64,000 nucleotides of DNA from Nymphaea colorata. Taxonomy: Eukaryota; Streptophyta; Magnoliopsida; Nymphaeales; Nymphaeaceae. The DNA is taken from NCBI RefSeq assembly GCF_008831285.2, contig NC_045140.1, positions 12,894,505-12,958,504 of the forward strand, read 5' to 3'. Below, one piece after another: positions 10,696 to 22,345 of this stretch (position 1 is the first letter of the stretch; every line of letters starts with the position of its first letter). The notes beneath the pieces are model-generated. The model was not told the DNA's origin. It made no database searches and worked only from the letters and a program-made list of their open reading frames with translations. The position numbers and the translations under genes are program-made.

Positions 10696-12902
10696 GTGAT
10701 GAATCAATACAAGACCATCGTTCAAGATCCTAATCCTTCCTTGAAGATCACGACAACTCCCTTGAATGGATCAAATTACATCACCTGGTCCAAGTCTGCT
10801 AGTCTATTCCTTTGCGGCAAATCAAAATGGGCTATATTACTGGTAAAATTCAAGAACCTGAAAAGACAGATCCTGCGTTTGATGAATGGGAGGCAAATGA
10901 TAGACTTGTTATGGCATGGTTGCTTTACTCCATGGAACCAAATATAGCTGAGGGGTTCTTGTTTCTTGACTCCTCAAAAGAAATTTGGGATACTCTAAAT
11001 GAGATCTATGGTGAAACACGCAATCTAGCTCGTGTGTATCAACTGCAACAAGAAGTTACAAGAACAGTCAAAGGTAACAGACCATTCCACTTATATCTGA
11101 ATGACCTTAAAGGTATGTGGGATGAACTTTCCCAATACCGGCCAATTACAACAAATTTAGATATTCTGAGGCAACACCAAGAGGAAGACAAAATCTTCAA
11201 AATCTTGGCTGGACTTGGTCAAGACTTTGACAACCTACAAAGCCAGGTGCTAATGAGTGACCCACTACCGTCTTTGAACACTATATGTGCCATGGTACAA
11301 CGAGAGGAAACTTGTCGTAAAGTGATGAATTCTGAAGATTCAAGAGGCATGGAAGAAAGGCAAGAACTGATGGCCTTCAAGAGTCAAAGACAAGAAGCTG
11401 CTGAGCCCCCTCCCTCAAATAAATTCCAATCAAAATTTAAATGCACATACTGTAAGAAGAATGGCCATACAAGGGATAGATGGTGGCACCTGCATGGAAA
11501 GCAACAAATAAGCAAGGACCTAGGACAAGGTTCAAGAAATCCAAATTTCTCTCAAGCACACTTATCAGAACTTGCTCGTCTGCTGCGTCAAGTAGCTCAA
11601 TCTAACATTGCCACCAGTATTGTGTCCTCTACGCCTGAAGAACCTTCTGCTACATTAGGTAAGTCTATTGCTCTCACAGTCAAATTTAATTCTGATTCTT
11701 GGGTAGTTGACAGCGGTGCTACTGAACATATTACTGGCGATCTCAATAAAATATCAGATGTTACACATATTAGTAACACAGAGTTACAGATGGCAGATGA
11801 TTCTATGATACCAGTTAAAGGAATTGGACATCTGTCATTTAAAAATAAATCCAGTTCAGCATTATATGTTCAAAAGTTTCCAAATAGCCTTCTATCAGTT
11901 AGCAAGCTAACAAGGGATCTTAACTACAACATTATTTTTTCCAAGAAGACCGAAACTCTGTTGGACCCAACATCACAAATAAAGATTGGTGAAGGCTACG
12001 AGAAGGATGGACTATACTTCCTTGATTTGCAGAAAACTAAAGCTTTTCTTACAGCAAAGAACAATGAATCATCCCACCTTTGGCATTGTATATTGGGACA
12101 TCCGTCAAACGGAATACTTAGAACAATGTTTCCAAATCTTGTGTGTGATTTTTCTGTTTGTGAAGCATGTGAGTTTGCTAAGATGTCAAGGTTACCTTTC
12201 CCTCAATCTGAAACAAAAAGTGAAGGGATTTTTTATTTGATTCATGCCGATGTATGGGGACCAGCTCCCACTCTTTCAAAACTTCAATTCAAATACTTTC
12301 TATTACTAATCGAAGATAAGTCACGCATGAGTTGGATATATTTTTTAAAGAAAAAGGATGAAGTATTTGATTGTTTCAAAAAATTTTACAAGATGATTGA
12401 GACACAGTTTGACAAACACATAAAAACAGTAAGATCAGACAATGGTGGAGAGTTTGTTAATGTGCAGTTTGACAATTTCTTTAAAACACATGGAATTCTT
12501 CCACAACTGACATGCTCAGGGACTCCACAACAGAATGGTATATGCGAGAGGAAGAATAGACATTTGCTAAATATTAGAAGAGCTCTATTGTTTCACATGC
12601 ATGTACCTGATATTTTTTGGCCTGAAGCAGACGCTACTTCCTGCTATTTGATTAACAGAACAACAAGCCACCGACTTGAAAATAAAAGTCCATTTGAGAT
12701 ATTGTATAATAGACAACCATCTCTTGCTCATCTATGTGTATTTGGTGTTACTTGTTTTGTGCATATACAAGATAACAACAGAAGTAAATTCCAAAAATGT
12801 GTTGTCAAGTGTGTATTTCTTGGTTACTTCTCCTCGAAAAGGGATACAAGTGCTTCGATTCAAACTCTCAAAAATTCTATATTTCAAGAGATTTTAAGGT
12901 AG
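10696..12902 (+). pseudogene. Copia gag-protease-integrase
   Basis: Gag begins at ATG 10696 (MMNQYKTIVQDPNPS), with LNGSNYITWS typical of copia gag N-termini. A frameshift near 10815 moves the reading to the long frame 10812-12902. The zinc knuckle CTYCKKNGHTRDRWW lacks its last Cys (TGG where TGC is expected). The protease motif WVVDSGATEH lies near 11700. The integrase has its HHCC finger (HLWHCILGHP, CEACEFA) and all three catalytic residues (HADVWGP, RSDNGGEF, QNGICERKNR). The long frame stops at 12902 with a premature end before the RT. The lineage within copia was not assigned. Confidence 0.92.
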
Positions 12903-13061
12903 TAGAAAATCTACCATATTTTACAGATGTGTAGAGTTTGAATCAGGGAGAGTGGATGAAGAGATGTATGGCTCCTCAAACGTCACCATCCCTGCCATCA
13001 TTACCCTTACCTGCTTTATCATCAATGACAAAAACAGGAATTTATACAGAAAGAGGTACCA

Positions 13062-14830
13062 ATGAGTGGATCCACAAGCAATGAGAATGTTGGTACTGAA
13101 AACAACAAAAACAGCAATAGCACTAGTTCTCATGAATCTCAACAACATGTCAGAAGATCTACAAGAATAAGTTGGCCACCAGCAAAGTTTAATGATTTTT
13201 ACAGCTATTATGCTCAAGGGCAGAATCAATACTCGGTGTTAAATGACGTAAGACTAGAAAATTACTCTGATTTATATCAAAGCTATCTGACCTAAATATA
13301 TGCACAAAAGGAGCCCACAAATTTCACTAAAGCTTATCAATCTCCAAGTTGGCATGCAGCAATTCAAGAAGAGTTCAGTGCACCACAAAAAAACAGGACA
13401 TGAGATATAGTAACGTTACCAAATGGGAAAAAAACTGTGGAATGCAAGTGGACATTTAGAATCAAGTACAAAAGTAGTGGAGAGATAGAAAGATTTAAAG
13501 CAAGACTAGTAGTGAAGGGCTACACTCAGAAGGAAGAAATTGACTTTCATGAAACATTTGCCCCTGTTGCAAAAATGAACACCATAAGAATGGTTTTATC
13601 AGTGGCTACAGTAAAGAAGTGGAGTTTACATCAACCTGATGTAAAAAATGTTTTCCTCAATGGTCATCTAGAAGAGGAAACATATATGGATCTGCAACAA
13701 GGTGTTGAATTTAGCTCAGTTCCTAAGGCAGTGTGCAAATTGAGAAAGTCTCTATGGACTGAAACAGTCCCCTAGAGCATGGAATGCCAAATTCAGTCAA
13801 AAACTAAAAGAACTAAACTATATACAAAGTGCTTCAAATCACTTGTTGTTTACTCACATTTCTAACCAAGGAAGAACTAGTGTGGTTATAGTTTATGATG
13901 ACATACTATTAGCATGCGATGATGACAGATTCATGGAATTCGCAAAAGCTCTCCATAGTCAGTTTGGGATCAAAGATTTGGGAAACTTGTGCTATTTTCT
14001 AGGAATAGAAGTAGCTCAATCATTGAAGGGAATTTTTATGTGTCAACAAAAATATCTACTTGATTTACTAAAAGAAACAGGTATGCTAAATGCAAAAAAG
14101 GTATAGACACCAATGGAAGCGAACATAAAGCTTCTGAAGGATGAAGGAGAGTTAGTTAAAGATGCAGGGAGCTTTCAGCGACTTATTGGAAAGATCATCT
14201 ACTTGACGGCCACAAGGCTTCACATTCTTTATGCTATAAACAGATTAAGTCAGTTCATGCACTGTCCAAGAAAACAACATTTAGAGGCGCTGCATAGAAT
14301 AGTGAGATTTCTTAAAGGAATGCCTAATAGGGGAATCCTTATGAGAAGAGACGGAGGTCTGAATGTTACAAGTCATTCAGACACCGATTGGGCTAGAGAC
14401 CCTAATGACAGAAAATCAATTGCTGGATACAGCTATTTTATAGGAAAAAACTTAGTAACATGGAAAAGTAAGAAGCAACTAGTAGTTGCTAGATCAAGTG
14501 TAGAAGCCAAGTACTGGGTCATGTCATTAGCTACACATGTGAATTGTTGTGGATCAAGTATGTCCTTACTGATCTTGGTGTCAATGTGGATGAAGCAATG
14601 GAGGTCAAGTGCGACAACAAAGCTGCAATGTACATCTGTGCTAATCCAGTGTTTCATGAAAGAACAAAACATATAGAGGTTGACTGCCATTTCATCAGAG
14701 AAAAAGTCCAGAAAAGCGAGATAAAACCTGTGTTTGTTAGAAACGAAGCGCAACTAGCTGATGTATTTACAAAACCACTATATAAAGACAGTTTTAATAG
14801 AATTATAAACAAGTTGGGAATTCCAGAATT
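13062..14830 (+). pseudogene. Copia reverse transcriptase and RNase H, broken
   Basis: Separate open pieces follow each other: 13062-13295, 13437-13775 (ECKWTFRIKYKSSGEIERF, GYTQKEEIDFHETFAPV), 13843-14106, 14113-14676 and 14544-14830. The catalytic YVDD box is reduced to Y-DD (VVIVYDDILLA), as if the Val codon had been lost. A TAG at 14104-14106 interrupts KV-TPME. In the RNase H part, DTDWARDPNDRKSIAGYS is followed by SSVEAKYWVMS, where a Glu normally precedes Tyr. A frameshift near 14545 leads to KCDNKAAMYICANPVFHERT and ADVFTKPL. The protein end is cut by the Tat insertion at 14838. Confidence 0.92.
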
Positions 14831-16519
14831 AGGATCCTGTTTGCATCCCAAAATTTTCATTGGTTTTGGAGTGCTCCAGAAAAATAAGGTTTTTGTTTTG
14901 AAAGAGGAAAGAAAGGGACTCGCCCGTTGGTACGAGGATCGACCGTTCCCGGTGCCTTTACCGGGGGTAATCAACCCAAGGACTATGTTTATCATTGATG
15001 CATTTTGTTTTAACTTAAACATTTTTTTGATTCTATATGCGGTGTAGAAAATATTGAAAGTTTGGAGTTTCAAACTTTTAAAAGGGTTCTTGAAAAATTG
15101 CTTGAAAATGTGAAATGTTTTGAGGAAAAAGTGAAACTAGTAAATATCATGTGAAAAACTTGTGAAAACATTTTGAAATCACTTTAGTGTTCTCTTAAGA
15201 CTTTAAGTAGGTTTGAGATTTTGCTCTAATTCGGTTACCACCTAGCTAGAGCTCCATCCCTTCTTGCTTAAGTTCCTTTGGAGAGGTGCTTGTGATCATA
15301 AATGAAATAAAGTGGGTGAGAATGCATGGATGCATTTACCCTATATGATTGAAAAAAATGTAAAACATTCCTACCACAACATTCATCTAATGTTATTCCT
15401 ACCACAACATACATCTAAGATTTCGTTATTATAATTATTGTATATAAGAAGGAAAAGTTTTTGAAAAAGGATAGAGATTGTAGACCATCAAGCATGATTC
15501 CAATATTGGGTCATTACTTGGTTTGTGGTCTTATTGAAGTTGGTAAATAGAAAGTTCATGAGGTGAGAATGTTAAAAAGAATACAAGAGATAAAACACTC
15601 TTATGAAAGGAAAGAGAGATATAAAGAAAGACATGCATACATGTGTACATACCATCACATATACACATATATGAAAGTTTAAGAGAAAAAGATGTATTGA
15701 TTCGAAGAGAAATAGAGATTTTAGAGGAAAAGAAAAATATCATACGCATATATGGGTATGAGAAATGTTATAAGAGAAGATATTGGTCTTGAAAAGAGGA
15801 ATAAATATTTGAAAGAGAGGAGATGGAGCACATGTACATACGTATTCATACACATATGAAAATTTATAAAATAGAAAGTGAAAGCATAGAGAGAGAAAGA
15901 TGGGGGTCATCATGTTGGCATAAATGTATATAACATGGGTATACATCCATACCTTCACAAGATTAGAAAAATCAAAGAACAACTTAAAATTACCAACTTC
16001 AAGTTTGATGTGGGCCGGAGGGGAGCTTGGACTCATGCAAGAGTTTAAGCTAAGTCCCTAAGGCCATGTTAGAAGGTTCTTTTTGAAAATGTTTTGAAAA
16101 ATATGATTCATATAAGTATAGAATGTTATTATTTAGTTTGTTGTAAGGGATATATTTCTTCCACCATTGAGTATGGAAGAAAACAAGCAACATAACGAGG
16201 CACTCGTTAGGGTTCCTAATGTGATGATTAAGAAGGAAATTAGCGCAAAATGACATGGAAATGCATATTAATATGTACATTTTCGTGAGGGTTTATTCCG
16301 GGTTGGACAAGTCCCAACCTCAAAAATTAATATGAAAATAAAGAGTCCCCAAACCACACTCTCATTCCCGACATGAATTCACATGTAAGTAAAGAACCAA
16401 ACAACTATGCATGCATAATATATAGATAACATTCAAGGAAGGAAAGAAAGAAAAATGATGATGGAAAAAGCAAAGTTCAAGTAGGAGGGAAGATATGATG
16501 TAACTATGAATTGATATAC

Positions 16520-17185
16520 TACCTCATCTTCTCATGTTCCCGGTGCACTTGAGTATAGCCTCTTGACTCTAAAATAGAGATTGAGAGCTATCTCTTTTGG
16601 CCATGGAGAAATGAGGAAGAGAGAAAAATAAGAGGAAACAAAAGAACAAAAAAAAATGTATTCATGAAAAGAAAGAACATGATTAAAATGAAATATCATT
16701 TCATCTTTCCATGCTCCCGGTGCACTTTGAGTATAGCCTCTTGTCTCTAAAAAGAGATTGAGAGCTACCTTCTTTAGCCGTGGGGAGATGAAGATGAGGA
16801 GAAAATGTAGAAAGAGAAACAATGTTATATTTAATAAAAGAGAAAGCATGATTCAATCATGAAATGAAAGATCCTCTCATCTTTTCATGCTCCCAATGCA
16901 CTTGAGCATAGCCTCTTGTCTCTAAAAAGAGATTGAGGGCTATCTCCTTTGGTCATGGAAAGAGGAGGAAGAGAAAAAAGAAAATAACAAGAACAAGACT
17001 ATATTGAAGAATGAAATAACAATAACAACAAAATATATCTATTAAGGAAAAGAACAACGACAACAAGAGACAAGAACAACAACAATATCATCTCATCTTC
17101 TCATGCTCCCGGTGCATTTGAGCATAGCCTCTTGTCTCTAAAAAGAGGTTGAGTGCTATCTCCTTTGGCCATGGGGAGATGAAGA
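16520..17185. repeat. Four diverged ~180-bp tandem repeats inside the Tat LTR
   Basis: A module containing CATCTTCTCATGCTCCCGG, then TGAGTATAGCCTCTTG, then AAAGAGATTGAGAGCTA and TTTGGCCATGGGGAGATGA occurs four times at roughly 180-base spacing, separated by A/G-rich spacers. The same array occurs in the other LTR at about 35430-36095. Such arrays in LTR U3 regions are often promoter or enhancer modules; function here is inference. Confidence 0.85.
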
Positions 17186-17559
17186 TGAGAAGAGAAAATG
17201 AAAACAACAACAAGACTATGTTTAAAAAAAAGAAATAACATAATAATAAGAATATTAATGAAAAGAAAGAAGAGAGAAATTAAAGGGATGAAGATTACAT
17301 ACCTCTAATGAGAAATGATATAAGGAAGATGAACACTTTCACTTGAAGATCCTCTTTTGAATGAAGCTCCAAAAGTGCTTGCTCTAAGTTGGAGAAGGAA
17401 ATGGAAAGAGGAAGAGGGAGAGAGAGAGAGCTCAAGAGAAACTCTAAGTCTTCAAGTGAGAATACAATAGAGTTTCTCCCAAGGACCAATCTTGCCCAAG
17501 AGGGAGGATATGGGGGGGTATTTATAGAGGATTTTGGAGCCAAAACCCAAAATTTGAAT

Positions 17560-17985
17560 TTTTTGACCTAAAAAGACTAAAATCACCCTCCAAAAGGAGA
17601 TTTTTTTGGCCAAAAGGAAGGGCAAATCGGTCTTGTCCACCCAAAAAGACTAAAATTACTCTCTAAAAAGATGTTTTTTGGTCAAAAGGAGGGGTAAATT
17701 GGTCTTGTTTACCAAAAAGACTAAAATCACCCTCTAAAAGGAGGTTTTTTGGTCAAAAGAAGGGGCAAATCAGTCTTGTTTAAAAAAGACTAAAATCACC
17801 CTCTAAAAGGAGGTTTTTTGATCAAAAGGAGGGGCAAATCGGTCTTGTTTAAAAAAAGACTAAAATCACCCTCTAAAAGGAGATTTTTTGATCAAAAGGA
17901 GGGGCAAATCGGTCTTGTTTAAAAAAAGACTAAAATCATCCTCTAAAAGGAGGTTTTTGGTCAAAAGAAATGGCAAATTAGTCTT
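17560..17985. repeat. ~60-bp tandem repeats inside the Tat LTR
   Basis: About seven copies of a unit made of AAAAAGACTAAAATCACCC, CTAAAAGGAGGTTTTTTG and GGGCAAATCGGTCTTG. The second LTR has the same array at about 36475-36895. Units differ by single bases, and some inter-LTR differences fall here. Confidence 0.9.
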
Positions 17986-18177
17986 AAATGATTGATTTGG
18001 ATCTGAACTTGGGTTTTGGATCTAAAATTAGTATTTTGGATTTAATTTGGATCTGAGAGTAGTATTTTGGATTTAATTTGGATCTGAAAGTTGTATTTTG
18101 AAAATCTTGTGCCTAAATTTGAATTTCGCACTTGGATAAAACATCATAGTCCTTTAGAAAAATTTGGGGTGATTACA

Positions 18178-18190
18178 GATGCCCCTCTTT
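18178..18190 (-). promoter_or_regulatory. Tat polypurine tract
   Basis: On the minus strand AAAGAGGGGCATC lies immediately upstream of the 3' LTR start. This is the expected place and composition for the plus-strand primer of reverse transcription. The same sequence is found at 24616-24628 in the second copy. Confidence 0.85.
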
Positions 18191-18269
18191 GTTAATAAGC
18201 CGGTGTTAGCCGTGCTTAGTGACAAAGATAAACGCCACAAATTTTTCGAACAAGACATTTTCATAGAGA

Positions 18270-18565
18270 TGTTTCATGTTTTACCCCTTACCTGAATGGG
18301 TTGTTTGAGCTTAAATTGCAGGTTTAACCCCTTACCTGCATGGGTTTGCCGATTTCAAATTCAGGTTTAACCCCCTGAATGGGTTGCCTTGACTTGCATC
18401 ACAAGTTGAACCCTTTATCTGTGTGAGTTGCTTTGGCTTGTAGCACAGGTTTAACCCCTTTGCCTGCATGGGTTACTTTGGCTAGCATTGCAGGTTTAAC
18501 CCCTTGCCTGCATGGGTTGCCCTCATATTGCAGGTTTAACCCTTTACCTGCACGGGTTGCTCTCA
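18270..18565. repeat. Minisatellite in the Tat 3' untranslated region
   Basis: About seven copies of a 35-45-base unit centred on CAGGTTTAACCCCTTACC followed by TGCATGGGTTGC. The halves GGTTTAACCC and GGGTT are partly self-complementary. It lies between the end of pol and the polypurine tract. A second copy is at 24725-25020. It is non-coding. Confidence 0.88.
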
Positions 18566-18699
18566 AGCCCTGAGCGATAAAAAAAATAAAAATGCCCCAG
18601 TGTAATTGTCATGTTTTACAACTGGGAAGAATCTAGATTGAATAGTCGATGTGGAAACACAAATGTTTTGACATTGATTGAAAAATGAATACAAGAGAA

Positions 18700-21600
18700 C
18701 TAGGCATAAAATTTCTTGAGGTGAAGGGCATTAACAGGATCGGCAAATTCCACCCCATCAGCATCAATTAGTCGGTATGAATTGTGGGGCAAAACTTCCT
18801 TAATGACATATGGGCCTTCTCAATTTGGTGCCCACTTGCCTCGTGGTCGTCCTCTTAGGTACACTGCAGATCGTAGGACTGAATCATTCACTTTGAATTC
18901 TCTCTCGATAACTGACTTGGCAAATTGTCTGGCTACCCTTTGGCGATAAGCTTCAGCATGTTCAGCTGCTTTTAGCCTCTTTTCATCTAGCAAATCGAGT
19001 TGCATTAGCCTTTTTTGTTGATATTGAGTAAGAGGGAGCTCTATGAGAGAAGCGAACTTCAAAGCAGGTTTCAATACATGTAATGGTAGAACCACTTCTG
19101 TTCCATAGACTAGCTCTGCTGGAGTGGCATTTGTTGGAGTTCTCATAGTGGTGCGATATGCCCATAGAGCGTTGTGCATCTTTTCATGCCAATCTCTTCC
19201 AGTTTCTACTGTCCGTTCCAAGATGCGGATCAAGATCTTGTTGGTAGCCTCTGCTTGTCCATTGCCTTGGGGATAATAAGGAGCTGAAAAATGATGCGTG
19301 ATGTGGTAATTGCTGCACAATTTCCTCATCTTTTCATTCTTGAAATGAGTTTCGTTGTTTGATACTATATCATGAGGGACTCCAAATCTGCAAAGAAGAT
19401 TTGTGTGAATGAAGGACACTACATGACGTCCTTCCACTGTTCTGAGTGTGACAACTTCTACCCACTTGGTAAAATAATCCGTTGCAGCAAGAAAATACTT
19501 ATGGCCATTAGAAGCTGCAGGGGATATCGGTCCGACTACGTCAAAGGCCCACATTGAAAACGGCCAAGGAGATGTCACAGAATGCAAGTGAGAGGCTGGG
19601 GCATGAATTACTGGAGCATGCAGTTGACATTCTTTGCATCTTTTGACAAATTGGTGACAATCTTTTTGCATGGTAGGCCAATAATACCCTGCTCGAATTA
19701 TTTGTTTGGTGAGGGTTTGGTAACCAACATGGTCTCCACAATCTCCTCGATGTGATTCTTCGATTACTTTCTTTGCCTCATTTTCATCAAGGCACCGAGA
19801 GTATTCAGTGCTAAATCCACGTCTGTATAATACCCCTGCTAGGATAAAGTACCTTGCTGACATACGTTGTATTGCTTTTTGTTCATTTTTAGACATTTCA
19901 GTCGGGAATTCTCCTCTTTTAATGTACCTTTTGATGTCATGGTACCAAGGCATATTCCCCCCTTGGATATGATGAACATGCGCCATCGTTTCAAAAGCAG
20001 GGTGTTCTAATCTTCCAATCTCAAAAGAACGGATTGCTTCATTGGTTCGAAAAGTGATGGTCGATCCTAAGCTCGCGAGGCCATCTGCAATAGGGTTACC
20101 TTCTCTCTTTACGTGAGCCAATTGTACTTCTTCGAATTGACAGATTAAGGAGGTAGCAATTTCTTGATATGGCACCAACTTTTCATCTTTGACTTGCCAT
20201 TCTCCATTCACTTGATTTATAATAAGCTGAGAGTCGCCGAAGGCATTCACTCTTTTCACTTGAAAACTCAATAAAGAACGAAGTCCTTGTATGAGGGCTT
20301 CATATTCAGCCATGTTATGGGTACATGGAAAATCAAGTTTTAAAGAGTACAAGATCATTTCGCTTTCTGGAGTGATGAGTAAGATGCCTATGCCTGCTCC
20401 CATCACATTTCTGGACCCGTCAAAGTACATCTTCCATGTCGGAACCGTTTCCAATCTTAGTACATGTTCATCTGGAAACTCATCATTTGTTCTGATTTCT
20501 TCGTACTGAGGGAAGTCTGCTAACTGATCCGCAATTGTTTGTCCTTTGATTGACTTTTGAGACACATATTCAAGATCATATTGCATCAACAAAACTTGCC
20601 ATTTTGCGATACGCCCATTAAGGAATGGTTGTTCCAAGATGTACTTGAGAGGATTTAGTTTGGAGAGTATCTTGACCTCACAAGCTAATAAATAATGTCT
20701 CAACTTCTGACACATCCAAACCAATGCCAGACAAGTTTTCTCTATTGGAGAGTACTTCTTTTCGTACTGAACAAAAGTCTTGCTAATGTAATAGATTGCA
20801 TATTCAATGCGACTTCCTTCCTCATATTCAAGCCGCCACATGCTGACTCATTCACTGTGATGTAAAGCAGCAGTGGTCTACCTAACGTTGGTGGTTTTAG
20901 AATTGATGGATTTAGAAGGTATTTCTTGATCCTTTCGAATGACTGTTGGCATTTAAAACCTCATTCAAACTTGACACCTTTCCTCAGTAGCTGGTTGAAT
21001 GGCTCGCATCTCATGGCCAGATTGGAAATGAATCGTCTGATGGATTGGATTCGTCCTTGCAAGCTTCGCAACTCCTTGATATTGGTAGGTGGTGGCATAT
21101 CGATTATTGCCTTAGCTTTTGTAAGATCCATTTCAATTCCCTTCTTACTGACCATGAAACCCAACAGTTTGCCTGACTCAACCCCGAACACACATTTTTG
21201 AGGATTCAGGCGAAGCTTGTACTGTAAAAGCCTCTCGAATACTTGGGCAAGAGTTTCAATGTGATCTTCTCTTGTCTTGGATTTGATCAATATGTCATCG
21301 ATATATGCATCCATGATTTTATGCATCTGGTCATGGAAAATGGCGGCCATAGCTCTTTGATAGGTTGCTCCAGCATTCTTCAACCCAAATGGCATTACCG
21401 TGTAACAAAAAGTACCCCAAGGTGTAGTAAAAGCGGTCTTAGGTTGATCTTTGACTGCTAATTTGATTTGATTATATCCCGAATATCCATCCATGAAAGA
21501 AAACATTGCATGGCCTGCAGTACTGTCTACCAATAGATCAATGTTTGGAATAGGATAATCATCCTTCGGTGTGACTTTGTTCAAGTCTCGAAAGTCGATG

Positions 21601-22137
21601 CACAACCTAACTTTGCCATTTTTCTTGGGGACCACCACGATGTTCGCCAACCATTCGGGGTAATCGATGGCACGAATGAATTTTGCCTTTAGCAAGTCCT
21701 CTAGTCCTTCTTTTACAGGTTCTTCTAGTCGAGGGTCAAGCTTGCGCAATTTTTGCTTAATCGGCTTGCAATTAGGATTTAAGGGCAAACGATGTTCAAC
21801 CAATTGGGGGTCTAAGCCTGGCATATCTTCATAAGTCCAAGCAAAAGCTTCTTAGTTACTTATAAGAAAGTCCACCAATCTTTTCTTCTCATTCACTGAC
21901 AAACTGGTGCCAATTTGAAGAATTTTAGGATCTTCACTTGTTCCAATATTAATTTCTTCAATTGGATCATTCACCAAAGATGAAGGATGTTCTTGTTTCT
22001 GAATCTGAGTGAATTCTGGTAATTCTGACTCGGGTATTGCCATATGTTCCATTTCACCGACTGCTTGTTCGATAAATGCTTTCTGGGGGGACTTTCGTGG
22101 AAAAAGAATAAACTGAGACATATTGAGTTTCGACATC
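18700..22137 (-). pseudogene. Tat pol, first copy: RT, RNase H, second RNase H, integrase
   Basis: RT lies at 21824-20961, with the YIDD box in DAYIDDILIKS and PFGLKNAGATYQRAM. An in-frame TAA just before EAFAWTYEDMPG separates it from the upstream exon starting near 22137. A stop and a one-base frameshift (about 20835-20960) precede the RNase H frame that begins at 20841. The second RNase H (YFDGSRN, NMAEYEALIQGL, FGDSQLIINQ, NPIADGLASLG) keeps its acidic residues. The integrase has its zinc finger and the first Asp (WAFDVVGP) and Glu (GNGQAEATNK), but the second Asp is Asn (SNNETHF). After a stop at 18820 the GPY/F-like tail (EGPYVIKEVLPHNSYRL) continues to TAG at 18700-18702. Confidence 0.92.
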
Positions 22138-22345
22138 CTGTAAAGAGGATAAAGGAAGGAGTTGGACGAAATTGACAACAAAAAAAAAAAAAAAATTACT
22201 TGCATTTGCATATATATAAAAAAAAAGGTTCTTAGTTTATAGAATGGGTTCTCTCATGAGACGAGACAAAAAGATGTTCAAAATTACAAAATTCATGGGA
22301 GGATTTTGAAACAAAAATGAATACTATTAGCCCCCAAGATCTTCT

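Larger units (their letters stand above)
14838..18177 (-). repeat. Tat 3' LTR (left copy)
   Basis: It is nearly identical to 33748-37086. By hand I count about 37 substitutions and a few homopolymer indels over 3,340 bases. On the minus strand it starts TGTAATCACC and ends GATGCAAACA. It contains two sets of internal tandem repeats (listed separately). Short open frames inside it occur in both LTRs and look non-coding. The open frame at 14544-15047 runs from copia into this LTR by chance. Confidence 0.95.

Noticed and set aside
14544-15047. An open frame that fuses copia RNase H to further sequence
   Set aside because: It crosses the Tat insertion boundary at 14838; the second half is LTR sequence that also occurs alone at 33748 onward.
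15531-17640. Several short open frames repeated at 34441-36458
   Set aside because: They are parts of the two Tat LTRs, rich in Phe/Ser/Leu, without domains.
18280-18550. Telomere-like repeats (TTTAACCC)
   Set aside because: The unit is longer and does not match the plant telomere TTTAGGG.
18270-18565. CRISPR-like array of regularly spaced repeats
   Set aside because: The repeats are a minisatellite inside a plant retrotransposon; spacers are not unique and there are no cas genes.
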